A stretch of DNA of 64,000 nt. Source: Thermomicrobium roseum DSM 5159 (GTDB lineage: Bacteria > Chloroflexota > Chloroflexia > Thermomicrobiales > Thermomicrobiaceae). Of this stretch, positions 10,885 through 19,133 are shown piece after piece. The stretch covers positions 806,001 to 870,000 of the forward strand of contig NC_011961.1 in assembly GCF_000021685.1 (NCBI RefSeq). The letters are read 5' to 3'. Under the pieces are notes generated by a model that made no database searches, was not told the origin of the DNA, and saw only the letters and a list, made by a program, of their open reading frames with translations. The position numbers were made by a program, and so were the translations under genes. How positions within the stretch are numbered: the stretch's first letter is position 1; each line of letters opens with the position of its first letter.

Positions 10885-11916
10885 CAGGTGACTCGTGAGT
10901 TGGCTCCATCTGGACGCCAACCAGGGCTCGAACCTGCTTTCGTTCTGTTGTTCAGCAGGAACAGTCGCAAATGCGCGGCCACAAGGCAAAGAGTGCGTTC
11001 ATCGTCGGGCAGGGAGCCACGAGCGCCCACCCTCGCTGATCTTTCGTCGTTCCGAACCGTCCCCGTCCCATCGTCGCCCGCGATGACAAACGAACTCGTA
11101 CCCTACCCGAACCTGGTTTCACAATGCCCATTATTTAAAGTGCTCCGACTCTCTTCGTCAAGCACTCGAGCACGCTCGCGACGCTCCCGCGAACCCGGCG
11201 CCTACCCGATCCACTCCTGCTCTCACGGCTGCTTATGCTGCCCGCACACGCGAGCCGTGCTTCGTGCTGCCCCACAGCGCTGTCCGATCGCCGTGCGGCC
11301 ACCCACTCGAGTCGGTAACATTGCACGACACCACGTCGCGCACCCCGCCCACCTCGAGCGACGAGATCGAGCGCTGGCCGACCGGTTCCCCTCACGTTTT
11401 CCGCACTGCGCTCCCCCGTCCGGCACCTCGCCGGCTGCTGTGCCCTGCACCTCTGCACCTGTCACCATCGTCTTCCAGCGACTCTCTCCGCTCCCAGTTC
11501 CTCGCCGCAGACCGCCTGCTCGTCCCCGCGGTCGACCGCTGAAACAGCGGCACTGTGCTCCCGAGCGAAGCCTTGCACCGACCGAGCAGCCAGGTTTCGT
11601 CAGCGCCTGCTCGTTCAGCGTAGGCCGCGGGTGGTCCGATCTCCACTGGCAGCATCAGTCGTTACGGCCCGACCGCTTTGCAGCGACGACGATCTACCTT
11701 CGCTCCGCGCACCCTGCTCGTACAGGGTGATACGCACGCTGCTGTCGGTTCCGTTCGCGAAGTCGAATCCTGCGGCCTCTCCTCGGGCACCCTCGCGCTG
11801 TCGGTCCCCTCAGCCGCGTGACCCCGGCACCCAGCGAGCCCGTACCACTCCGCGTGGCAATACCCGGTCCCAACCAGCTGGTCGCGGCTGCGAGCCGCGT
11901 GCGCCAGCAGAACCTC
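10885..11916. other. gene-free stretch
   Basis: About 1 kb without a convincing gene on either strand: open frames here lack start signals, recognisable motifs and the third-position pattern of neighbouring genes. A hairpin (GTTGGC/GCCAAC arms, 10899-10921) lies close to the promoter of the leftward operon. A tRNA-like T-loop on the minus strand (10925-10940) does not extend to a tRNA. Confidence 0.5.
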
Positions 11917-11945
11917 TTGCGTTGTCCCTCTCGCTGCATTAGAAT
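11917..11945 (+). promoter_or_regulatory. promoter of the arsR-type sulfur operon
   Basis: TTGCGT (11917-11922), 17-base spacer, TAGAAT (11940-11945). The predicted transcription start falls within the palindrome that follows immediately. Confidence 0.7.
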
Positions 11946-11961
11946 ATTCGCGTATGCGAAT
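11946..11961. promoter_or_regulatory. ArsR-family operator palindrome ATTC-N8-GAAT
   Basis: ATTCGC-GTAT-GCGAAT is a perfect inverted repeat adjoining the -10 box and covering the likely start point. It has the form ATTC-N8-GAAT described for the persulfide-responsive ArsR proteins SqrR/BigR. The next gene is an ArsR protein, so autorepression of the operon is the natural reading (inference). Confidence 0.7.
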
Positions 11962-11990
11962 GAAGCTGCAACCGGAAGGAGGCGAAGGGT

Positions 11991-12344
11991 TTGAGCAGTG
12001 ACGAACGCGAACGCCGGCGCGAGCTCTACCGTCTGCAGGCCATGCTCTGTCAGGTGCTCGCCGATCCGACGCGTATCGAACTGATCGAACTGCTCGGTGA
12101 CGGCCCCAAGGCGGTCAAGGAACTGGCTCACGCGACTGGCCAGCGCCAGGCCAAGATCAGCCAACACCTGGCCGTCCTCCGCCAGCGCGGTCTGGTCCAC
12201 GCGCAGCGGGTCGGCACCGAGATGCACTACTCGCTGGCCGATCCACGCATCCTCGAGGCATGCCATCTGACCCGTGCCCTGCTCCTCGATCAGCTGCTGC
12301 GCCAGGGTGAACTGGCCGAATCGGTCCTGATGGAACGGAGGTGA
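11991..12344 (+). CDS. ArsR/SmtB-family repressor, predicted sulfide/persulfide sensor
   Basis: The 117-residue winged-helix protein has the recognition helix QRQAKISQHLAVLRQRGLV (51-69) and wing AQRVGTEMHYSLAD. It contains exactly two cysteines, C20 in helix 1 and C91 in the last helix, which face each other at the dimer interface in this fold, and no metal-binding motif such as ELCVCDL. A two-cysteine redox/persulfide switch is therefore plausible. The TTG start at 11991 is set by GGAAGGAGG upstream. The stop overlaps the next frame, and all following genes act on sulfur. Confidence 0.85.
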   Translation: MSSDERERRRELYRLQAMLCQVLADPTRIELIELLGDGPKAVKELAHATGQRQAKISQHLAVLRQRGLVHAQRVGTEMHYSLADPRILEACHLTRALLLDQLLRQGELAESVLMERR

Positions 12345-12349
12345 CACGC

Positions 12350-12544
12350 GTGCCCCTCTACGAATACCGCTGCCGAGTCTGTGGCTACCGCTTCGAGAAG
12401 CTCGTCCGACTCTCCCAGGCCGATCAGCCGATCGCCTGCCCCAACTGCGGTACGAGCGAGACCGAGCGTCTGCTCTCCGCGTTCGCTGCTCGCACCAGCG
12501 AGGGTGCCTCGAGCGCGACCAGTTGCTCGACCGGTGGCGGCTGA
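12350..12544 (+). CDS. FmdB-family zinc-ribbon protein
   Basis: The 64-residue protein has the FmdB/CxxC_CxxC_SSSS pattern: MPLYEYRCRVCGYRFE, then CPNCG, ending in a Ser/Thr/Gly-rich tail. The GTG at 12350 lies eight bases after GGAGG and gives the usual MPLYEY start; a GTG at 12341 overlapping the arsR stop is the alternative. Such small proteins often accompany metabolic operons without known biochemistry. Confidence 0.8.
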   Translation: MPLYEYRCRVCGYRFEKLVRLSQADQPIACPNCGTSETERLLSAFAARTSEGASSATSCSTGGG

Positions 12545-12636
12545 GCCATCCGCTGGTGATGCGGGCCGTGGGCTCGCACGGCGAGCGGCTTTGAGAGGAA
12601 AGACAACGACGCGCGGTGCGGAAAGGAGGAGTATCG

Positions 12637-13038
12637 ATGTTCACTGGTCGCTACGGCTTCGGAGTCGATCTCGACCGCCCCTTCGATGAAGTCCTGCCTA
12701 AGGTTCAGGAAGCGCTGAAGGAGCAAGGCTTCGGCGTCCTCACCACCATCGACGTCAAGGAGACGCTCAAGCAGAAGCTCGGACACGACATGGAGCGGTA
12801 CGTCATTCTCGGTGCCTGTAACCCGCCCCTCGCGCACCGGGCGCTCGAAACCGAACGCGAGGTCGGTCTCTTGCTTCCCTGCAACGTGGTCGTCCGCGAG
12901 GTCGACGGCAAGACTCGTGTCGAGATCGCGGACCCCAAGGCCATGCTCGGCATCGTCGGTAATCCCGCACTCGACGAACTGGCCAACGAGGCGCGCGCCC
13001 GCCTCGAGCGAGCCCTGCGCGCTCTCGAGGCCGCCTGA
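12637..13038 (+). CDS. DUF302 family protein
   Basis: The 133-residue protein matches DUF302: GRYGFGVDLDRPFDEVLPKV, then GFGVLTTIDVKETL, the CNPPLAHRAL segment and LLLPCNVVVRE. The family is common in sulfur- and metal-stress operons; its function is unknown. ATG at 12637 follows GAAAGGAGG. It lies 92 bases after fmdB-type and 13 bases before the dioxygenase gene. Confidence 0.85.
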   Translation: MFTGRYGFGVDLDRPFDEVLPKVQEALKEQGFGVLTTIDVKETLKQKLGHDMERYVILGACNPPLAHRALETEREVGLLLPCNVVVREVDGKTRVEIADPKAMLGIVGNPALDELANEARARLERALRALEAA

Positions 13039-13051
13039 AAGGAGCACTGCG

Positions 13052-14446
13052 ATGTTCTTCCAGCAGATTCTCCGTACCGATATCGGCTGCGCAGCCTACG
13101 TCGTTGCGTCCACTGACGCCGGCCTGGCCGCAGTGATCGACCCCCGCATCGACATGGTCGATGAGATCCTCGACCTCCTCCAGCGGGAGGGACTCCAGCT
13201 CCGCTATATCATCGAAACGCACAATCACGCCGATCACGTTTCCGGGCATCATCAGCTCGCCGCTGCGACCGGCGCGACGATCGCCGTCTCCGCGCTCGCC
13301 GGGGTCACCTACCCGCATCTGCCGCTCCATGACGGTGACGAGCTGGAGTTGGGCGAGGTCGTCCTCCGCGCCATCCATACGCCTGGACATCGCCCGGAAC
13401 ACATCGTCATCGCGGTGATCGACCGCTCCCGCAGCCGGGATCCGTGGCTCGTCCTCACCGGCGATACGCTCTTCGTCGGTGATATCGCTCGCCCCGATCT
13501 CGCCATCGACGGCCAGGAAGGTGCTGCCGCCCTCTTCGATTCGCTCCACCAGCGCCTCCTCCAGCTTCCCCCCGGTACGCTCGTCTTTCCTGGTCACGTC
13601 GCCGGCTCGTTGTGTGGGCGGGTCAACAACCGCATGACCGGAACCACGATCGGCTTCGAAGCGCGCAACAACCCGGCACTGCAGATCCTCGACCGTCAAA
13701 CCTTCATCCGCTTCATGAACGAGAATCTCCCCGAGCGCCCGCCGAATCTCGCCCGCATCGTCGAGCTCAACCGCGCCGCTGAGCCACCGCGGATGGGTAC
13801 GGCGACACCGCTCACTCCTGCTCGCGTTCGCGAACTCATCGAGCAGGGTGCCGTCGTCCTCGATGTCCGGTCGCCTGCCTCCTTCGCCGCGAGCCACATC
13901 CCGGGTGCCATTTCCGTTGCCCTCGACGGCGGGCAGTTCCAGAATCGAGTCGGTCTGGTCGTTCCGCCCGACCGATCTCTCGTTCTCGTCGTCGAGCGCG
14001 AAGAGGATGCACACCGTGCCGTCCAGATGCTCGCGGTCATCGGCTATGACCAGGTGGTCGGCTATCTCGCTGGCGGGATGGCCGCGTGGGAACGTGCCGG
14101 CTTTCCCTATCGCACGTTGCCTGTCCTCACCGTTCACGACCTTGCCCGCTGGCGCGAGGAGGACCCCACCCTGCAGATCGTCGACGTCCGCGAGCCGTCC
14201 GAGTGGGCTGAAGGACACATTCCGGGCGCTCGGCACATCCCGTTCTATCGTCTACCGGAGCGCTGGACCGAACTCGATCCCTCGCGCCCGATCGCGCTCG
14301 TGTGCGGTGCCGGAACCCGTAGTGCGCTGGCAGCGAGCCTGTTGCGCTCGCGCGATTTCCCGCGGGTCTACTCGGTCGAGGGCGGTATGGACGCCTGGCG
14401 CGCCGCTGGTCTCCCCACGACGCGGGGAGCCGTGGTCACGGCTTGA
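13052..14446 (+). CDS. persulfide dioxygenase (ETHE1-like) fused to two rhodanese domains
   Basis: The 464-residue protein begins with a metallo-beta-lactamase fold of the ETHE1/Blh type carrying HNHADH (57-62), HTPGH and FPGH metal ligands; this family oxidises glutathione or other persulfide to sulfite with an Fe(II) centre. Two rhodanese domains follow (about 255-345 and 360-460). The second has an active-site loop CGAGTRS with C418; in the first the cysteine position reads VVEREED, so it should be catalytically dead. ATG at 13052 follows AAAGGAG. It probably detoxifies sulfide-derived persulfides together with the next gene. Confidence 0.92.
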   Translation: MFFQQILRTDIGCAAYVVASTDAGLAAVIDPRIDMVDEILDLLQREGLQLRYIIETHNHADHVSGHHQLAAATGATIAVSALAGVTYPHLPLHDGDELELGEVVLRAIHTPGHRPEHIVIAVIDRSRSRDPWLVLTGDTLFVGDIARPDLAIDGQEGAAALFDSLHQRLLQLPPGTLVFPGHVAGSLCGRVNNRMTGTTIGFEARNNPALQILDRQTFIRFMNENLPERPPNLARIVELNRAAEPPRMGTATPLTPARVRELIEQGAVVLDVRSPASFAASHIPGAISVALDGGQFQNRVGLVVPPDRSLVLVVEREEDAHRAVQMLAVIGYDQVVGYLAGGMAAWERAGFPYRTLPVLTVHDLARWREEDPTLQIVDVREPSEWAEGHIPGARHIPFYRLPERWTELDPSRPIALVCGAGTRSALAASLLRSRDFPRVYSVEGGMDAWRAAGLPTTRGAVVTA

Positions 14447-14460
14447 CCGATCGGTCGCTC

Positions 14461-14492
14461 GCCCGGCTGGCCGGTCGATGCGCCAGCCGGGC
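14461..14492. repeat. strong hairpin between the two sulfur genes
   Basis: Perfect 11-base arms GCCCGGCTGGC/GCCAGCCGGGC around a 10-base loop, just after the dioxygenase stop. No uridine run follows, so it may be an mRNA-stabilising or partial termination element inside the operon. Confidence 0.6.
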
Positions 14493-14579
14493 ACCTCGTT
14501 CCCTGGGCGGCTGGTACCGAGCGAGCCTTCTCGACCGACTCGAAAAGAGAATGCAGAGAAACGGGGAACGGAGGAATCG

Positions 14580-14912
14580 ATGTTGACTCGACTGTTCGGC
14601 CCACGCGTTCCGGAACTCACCCCCCACGAGGCACACGAGCGCCTGCAGGCCGGGGCACTCCTCATCGACGTGCGCGAGCCGGACGAGTGGCGAGCCGCCC
14701 GCATTCCCGGCGCACGGCTCATTCCCCTCGACGAGTTGCCCCAACGCGTCGGTGAACTGGACCGGAATCGGGAGATCATCCTCGTCTGCCGGAGCGGCAA
14801 CCGCAGTGCCTCGGCCACGGCTTATCTGCAACGAGCCGGCTTTACCAAGGTCCGCAACCTCGCTGGCGGCCTCATCGCCTGGGCCCGGGCTGGTCTCCCT
14901 GTGGTGCGCTGA
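14580..14912 (+). CDS. single-domain rhodanese sulfurtransferase
   Basis: The 110-residue protein is one rhodanese domain: LIDVREPDEWRAARIPGA, then the active-site loop CRSGNRS and NLAGGLIAWARAGLPV. It would transfer sulfane sulfur, probably handing persulfide to or from the dioxygenase. ATG at 14580 follows GGAGGAATCG. It is the last gene of the rightward operon. Confidence 0.9.
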   Translation: MLTRLFGPRVPELTPHEAHERLQAGALLIDVREPDEWRAARIPGARLIPLDELPQRVGELDRNREIILVCRSGNRSASATAYLQRAGFTKVRNLAGGLIAWARAGLPVVR

Positions 14913-14923
14913 ACGATCGTCGT

Positions 14924-14963
14924 GAACGGAGCGGGGCGCTTCCCGCTGCGCCTCGCTCCGTTC
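14924..14963. terminator. hairpin ending the sulfur operon
   Basis: Ten-base arms GAACGGAGCG/CGCTCCGTTC enclose a GC-rich loop 12 bases after the rhodanese stop. There is no clear uridine run, so a Rho-independent role is likely but not certain. It may act for both converging transcripts. Confidence 0.5.
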
Positions 14964-15085
14964 GTCTGCGATCCAGCGCGAGTGAGGAAGCTCGGCGCTC
15001 TCGCCGCCGAGACCCAAGCTGACTCACCGCTCGCTGGTCCCCGTTTCCCCTCCTCGCCGGCTTCCGACGGGACCAGGATTTCGAT

Positions 15086-16300
15086 TCAAGGCGCGAGCGA
15101 ACGCAGATCGACACGCTCGTCCGCGAGGAGCGCGCGATCGACTCGCGCCATCGCCTCCACCAGGCGCCGTGCTGGTCGCATCTCGCGCGGCCGCTTCACG
15201 ATCACTGCCCCGCAAACACGCCCGTCTTTTAAGTAGAAGGCTGTGAAGGACGGAGCGTCCAGATCGCCACGCACGACGAGTTCATCCCATTCGATCGGGT
15301 AACCGTACTGCTGGATGGTCAGATCGTACTGATCCGACCAGAAAGACGGTACCGGCGCGTACGTCTCGGGACGCCCAGCGACTCCCTTGGCGACGCACGC
15401 ACCTTGCGCCAACGCGTTGTCGAAGTGCTCGACCCGAATCGAGCGCTCGATCACCGGATGCCACCAGCGCGCCACGTCACCGGCGGCCCAGACGCCCGGG
15501 ACACTCGCCGCGCAGGTCGCATCGACGACCACACCGTCCTCTATCGTCAGCTCGCCCCTGATCGCCGGCACGGCTGGCCGGACGCCGATCCCGACGATGA
15601 CGGTCTCGGCGGGGAGGCTCGTGCCGTCGTCCAGGAGAACCCGCTCCACCCGCTCTCGCCCCTCCAATGCGATCACCGTCCGCCCCAGGTGGAGTTCCAC
15701 ACCAGCTCGCTCGTGCACCCGCGTGATCGCGGCTCCGATCGTCTCGCCGAGCGCTCGACCGAGCAGAACTGGCAACGTTTCGACCAGCGCAACCTGCTTC
15801 CCCAATGTCCGCGCGCTCGCCGCGACTTCGCACCCGATGAACCCGCCACCGATCACGACGACGCGCTGCGCAGACGACAGCGCCGCTCGCACCCCTCGTG
15901 CGTCCTCGAGCGAGCGAAGCACGAAGACCCCCGGGAGTTCTGCCCCCGGTACCGCCAGCCGGTTCGGTACCGCCCCAGTTGCCAGCACCAACTGATCGAA
16001 GCCGATCTCCCTCGCGGCACGCGTGCGGGCCACCCGGCGCTCGAGATCGATCTCCTCGACCGGATCACCCAGAACCAGCTCGATCGTCCGTTCCTCGTAG
16101 AACGCGACCGGCCGGAAGAGTATCTCGCTCTCCGTTTTCTTCCCCAGGAGATACTGCTTGGAAAGGGGTGGTCGCTCGTATGGTGGCACCGGCTCGGCGC
16201 CCACCACAGTGACCCGTCCCTGGTACCCCGCCTCGCGGATCGCACTCGCGAACCCGAAGGCTGCCGCTCCAGCTCCCACGACGAGGCAGTGCTCGACCAT
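15086..16300 (-). CDS. FAD-dependent ferredoxin reductase (BphA4/rubredoxin-reductase type)
   Basis: The 404-residue protein has the N-terminal FAD dinucleotide fold (VVGAGAAAFGFASAI), the YERPPLSKQYL motif of ferredoxin reductases, ATG motif LVLATGAVPNRL, a second NAD(P)H fold (VVVIGGGFIGCEVAA) and the VWAAGDVARW FAD motif. It would reduce a small iron-sulfur carrier with NAD(P)H. The Rieske-CDGSH protein gene upstream on the same strand is the obvious partner. ATG at 16300 follows AAGGGGG. It converges on the sulfur operon. Confidence 0.9.
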   Translation of the reverse strand: MVEHCLVVGAGAAAFGFASAIREAGYQGRVTVVGAEPVPPYERPPLSKQYLLGKKTESEILFRPVAFYEERTIELVLGDPVEEIDLERRVARTRAAREIGFDQLVLATGAVPNRLAVPGAELPGVFVLRSLEDARGVRAALSSAQRVVVIGGGFIGCEVAASARTLGKQVALVETLPVLLGRALGETIGAAITRVHERAGVELHLGRTVIALEGRERVERVLLDDGTSLPAETVIVGIGVRPAVPAIRGELTIEDGVVVDATCAASVPGVWAAGDVARWWHPVIERSIRVEHFDNALAQGACVAKGVAGRPETYAPVPSFWSDQYDLTIQQYGYPIEWDELVVRGDLDAPSFTAFYLKDGRVCGAVIVKRPREMRPARRLVEAMARVDRALLADERVDLRSLAP

Positions 16301-16638
16301 GGCAACCCCCTTCAGCGCACCGGATCAGCGCCCGAGCACCCGCTTCTTCCTCGTCGCGACCGTCGTTCCCCGGTCGACGACGCCAGCGGCCCCCGCATGC
16401 TCCAGGCCGACCGTGGCGTGGGAATTCACCAGAGAGCGGCCACCGGAGCCGCTCGGCCGGTCGTCTCGATACAGCGATCCGCGAGACCGGTCGGCGAGAG
16501 CAGGCCCACGCCACCTGTCCTGGTCGCGACGTCACACGGGTATGATCTCCCTGCCCAACGGTGACACCGATCGCCGAGGAGCCTCTGCTCCTGGCCCATG
16601 ACCACCCTGCCGGAAGATCCGTGCTTCGGCCTCAGCCT
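16301..16638. other. intergenic stretch between reductase and CDGSH-Rieske genes
   Basis: No gene is seen. It contains a 7-base-stem hairpin (GAGCGGC/GCCGCTC, 16434-16454) that could attenuate or process a transcript running from the CDGSH-Rieske gene into the reductase gene. No clear promoter was found. Confidence 0.4.
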
Positions 16639-17241
16639 TCACCGACCGCGCGGCTGGCGTGAAACGTACACCATCCCATCCCGTACGACCACCTCGTAGA
16701 CCGGCAACGGTTTGGTCGCCGGGAGACTGGTGACTCGTCCGGTCGCCAACTCGAACCCCGAGCCATGCAAGGGACAATAGATCACGCCATCCTCCAGATC
16801 CCCCTCGGCCAGTTCTGCCTCTTCGTGCGTGCAGATGCCGTCGACCGCATAAAGCCGTTCCCCGAAGCGAACGAGCAATCGCGGCGCTCCGTCGACCTCG
16901 AAGCGCACGATCGTCGCCTCGGGCACCTCGGCCAGCGGCTTGACCGGCACGAAATCGCTCTCACTGGCTTGCTCCTGCACGGGAGCAGCGCCAGGGGCAG
17001 CTGGCTCTCTTTCCTCGGCAACGTCGGCCGCTCGACGCACCGCGACCCCGAGATCCCCCTGGAAACCGATGCGCTTGTGTGTCCCGTCACAGAACGGCTT
17101 CTTCGCCGAGCCGCCGCACCGGCACAGCCAGATCTCTTCCCCTTCGTACGGGATCTCGTTTCCCTCGTGATCGACCAAGATGACGCGCCCTTGCACGTGA
17201 TAGGGACCATTCTGCCGAACCGTGATCCGAACCTCGCTCAC
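16639..17241 (-). CDS. CDGSH iron-sulfur domain fused to a Rieske ferredoxin domain
   Basis: The 200-residue protein has an N-terminal CDGSH (mitoNEET-type) cluster site, CRC...CDGTH, with C40, C42, C51 and H55. A Pro/Ala-rich linker (about 72-95) leads to a Rieske domain with CTH (C137, H139) and CPLH (C156, H159). Both [2Fe-2S] sites are complete. The protein is soluble and probably carries electrons from the neighbouring ferredoxin reductase. ATG at 17241. Each domain is common alone; their fusion is unusual. Confidence 0.9.
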   Translation of the reverse strand: MSEVRITVRQNGPYHVQGRVILVDHEGNEIPYEGEEIWLCRCGGSAKKPFCDGTHKRIGFQGDLGVAVRRAADVAEEREPAAPGAAPVQEQASESDFVPVKPLAEVPEATIVRFEVDGAPRLLVRFGERLYAVDGICTHEEAELAEGDLEDGVIYCPLHGSGFELATGRVTSLPATKPLPVYEVVVRDGMVYVSRQPRGR

Positions 17242-17548
17242 CGCTTACCCTCCGGGGCGATCGATCCCTATTGGCCTTCAACGCAACTATAGCGTTGCAG
17301 AACGGTACCGACGAGACGAAGCCGTGAACTGCGACGACCCAGTTGCGAGCGCGATGACCGCCCCTCGTCCGCATCGACGAATCCGGCCAAAGACCACGGT
17401 ACTGGTTTCCAGTACATCTCTGCCGCACCACGATCACTGATCGAACAAGCAGCGACCCAGCGAGCCGTACACACCGCGACTGACTTCGGGAGGGAGTTCC
17501 GTCGTCTCGCAGCCAGCACCCCGACTCGGCTGTGCAAACCCGGAACGT
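17242..17548. other. intergenic stretch downstream of the mycofactocin operon
   Basis: No gene, hairpin with uridine run or clear promoter is seen in this AT-richer 307-base stretch between two minus-strand genes. Confidence 0.4.
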
Positions 17549-19096
17549 TTAAGATTTCTCGACACGTGGCCAATACAGGGAGAGCTCCACCAGAAGCGGT
17601 CGAATGGTCCCGGAGCGCAGACAACCGACCAAAAGCCCCGAGTTGTTCGCCAAATCGTCACACAGATGCGCGAGCAAGAACCGTACCGGATCGAGGCTCG
17701 GTCGTTTGCGGATGTAGTCGACACTCGCTGTCCCGAGAAGGCTCGCTCCAACGAGCACGGAAAGCCACCGCCCGAACCCTCTGCGCCGGAAGATGACCCC
17801 GGCGACCAGGACGGGCCAACTGTAGTAGCGACTGATCGTTCGCCCCATCCAGTAGAATGCAACCAACATGCCCCGCAACTCGGCCAGCACCAGTTCTCCG
17901 AGCGATACCGGAGCTCGCAACCGTCGGATCCGCTGGAAGGCAACGAGTACATCAGCGAGCAGCGGCAGCATTGCGAGCATCACCAGGCCTTCCTGTCGCC
18001 CTGCCCCGATCCCACAGCCGATGCTCGCCAGCATGGCAGCTGGCACCGTCATCCGATGGCGAGAGTGTGGATGACGCTGCACCAGCACTACTTCGGAGGA
18101 CGCATAAGCAGCGCGTCGGTGCAGGAACGGCCAGAGCCGATCGCGGTGATCGTGGAGAACGATACCCGCTGGTCGATACAGAACCCGTCCTCCCCGTTCG
18201 CAGAGCCGCCAGACGAGATCCACATCTTCGCCTGGATGGATCCGTGCGAATCCGCCGACTTCCAAAAGTGCCCGACGCCGCACCAGCAGATTAGCTGTGA
18301 CGAGGTAGGGCACCGCGCCGCGCGGTCGCACCCGTGCCGGCTCCGGCCCGTGCGTCAGCGGTGACTCCACCGCCTCGTACCGGTCGAGCCATGAGTCGTC
18401 GTCAGCTGGCAACACGGCACCCCCGACGGCGACGACACCGGTCCGCACGAACTCCGGCACCAACTCGCGCAGCCAACGCGGATGTGGACGACAATCGCTG
18501 TCCGTAAACGCGAGAATCTCACCCCGCGCGAGCTCCGCACCGTGGTTCCGGCATGCTGCGGCACCGACCGGCGCGGGCAGGCGAATCACCCGCAGCGGCA
18601 AGCGATTCCGCCACGTTTCCGCCCTCGCCACCGTGTCATCGGACGACGCGTCGTCGACGACCAGGATCTCGAGTCGCTCGCGCGGGTAGTCGAGGCACTC
18701 GAGCGCCGCCAGGCACGCACTCAGTTGAGCCGGTCGGTTGCGCACCGGAATCACCACGGACACGCTCGGCAGCATTTCGTCCGGCAGTGACCAGACCAAC
18801 CGGACGAGCCCTTCGTCAGCCAGCCGTTCGAGGAAGGAAATCACCGTCTCCCAGCGAAGGTCAGGAAAGCTTTTCACCACGCGACCGACATCAGGGTCCA
18901 CCCGTAATTTCTCGAGCAGCTTCACCACGCGGGGCTGAACGCGCAGCAGGCGGAGTGGACGGGTCGCGATCAGCCAAGCCGCGTCACCGCACTGCACGAC
19001 ACGCAGGCACGGTGAGAGATGACAAACTGCCGTGCCTGCGGGCTCCGGATCATGGCGTATGCGACCGATACTGCCTAATTCCTTCGCGCTCGCCAT
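17549..19096 (-). CDS. mftF: mycofactocin glycosyltransferase MftF
   Basis: The 515-residue protein opens with a PqqD/winged-helix-like region (about 20-110), followed by a GT-2 domain beginning VSVVIPVRNRPAQLSACLAA, with DDAS and the metal motif in LAFTDSDCRPHPRW, then hydrophobic C-terminal segments. This is the MftF architecture; MftF adds the oligoglucose chain of mycofactocin. ATG at 19096 lies 37 bases after the mftC stop and the frame is last in the mftABC-F operon. A longer upstream frame overlaps mftC and is not preferred. Confidence 0.9.
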   Translation of the reverse strand: MASAKELGSIGRIRHDPEPAGTAVCHLSPCLRVVQCGDAAWLIATRPLRLLRVQPRVVKLLEKLRVDPDVGRVVKSFPDLRWETVISFLERLADEGLVRLVWSLPDEMLPSVSVVIPVRNRPAQLSACLAALECLDYPRERLEILVVDDASSDDTVARAETWRNRLPLRVIRLPAPVGAAACRNHGAELARGEILAFTDSDCRPHPRWLRELVPEFVRTGVVAVGGAVLPADDDSWLDRYEAVESPLTHGPEPARVRPRGAVPYLVTANLLVRRRALLEVGGFARIHPGEDVDLVWRLCERGGRVLYRPAGIVLHDHRDRLWPFLHRRAAYASSEVVLVQRHPHSRHRMTVPAAMLASIGCGIGAGRQEGLVMLAMLPLLADVLVAFQRIRRLRAPVSLGELVLAELRGMLVAFYWMGRTISRYYSWPVLVAGVIFRRRGFGRWLSVLVGASLLGTASVDYIRKRPSLDPVRFLLAHLCDDLANNSGLLVGCLRSGTIRPLLVELSLYWPRVEKS

Positions 19097-19133
19097 GGAA
19101 CTTCGGCCTTGGCGCACGGAACCAGAATCGCCG

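Noticed and set aside
10899..10990. tRNA-like signal on the minus strand (T-loop GGTTCGAGC with a following CCA)
   Set aside because: The T-stem has a mismatch, the CCA is one base out of place and no sequence upstream pairs with the supposed acceptor strand.
12803..14236. 477-residue frame opposite the persulfide dioxygenase
   Set aside because: Shadow of a gene with conserved metal-binding and rhodanese motifs.
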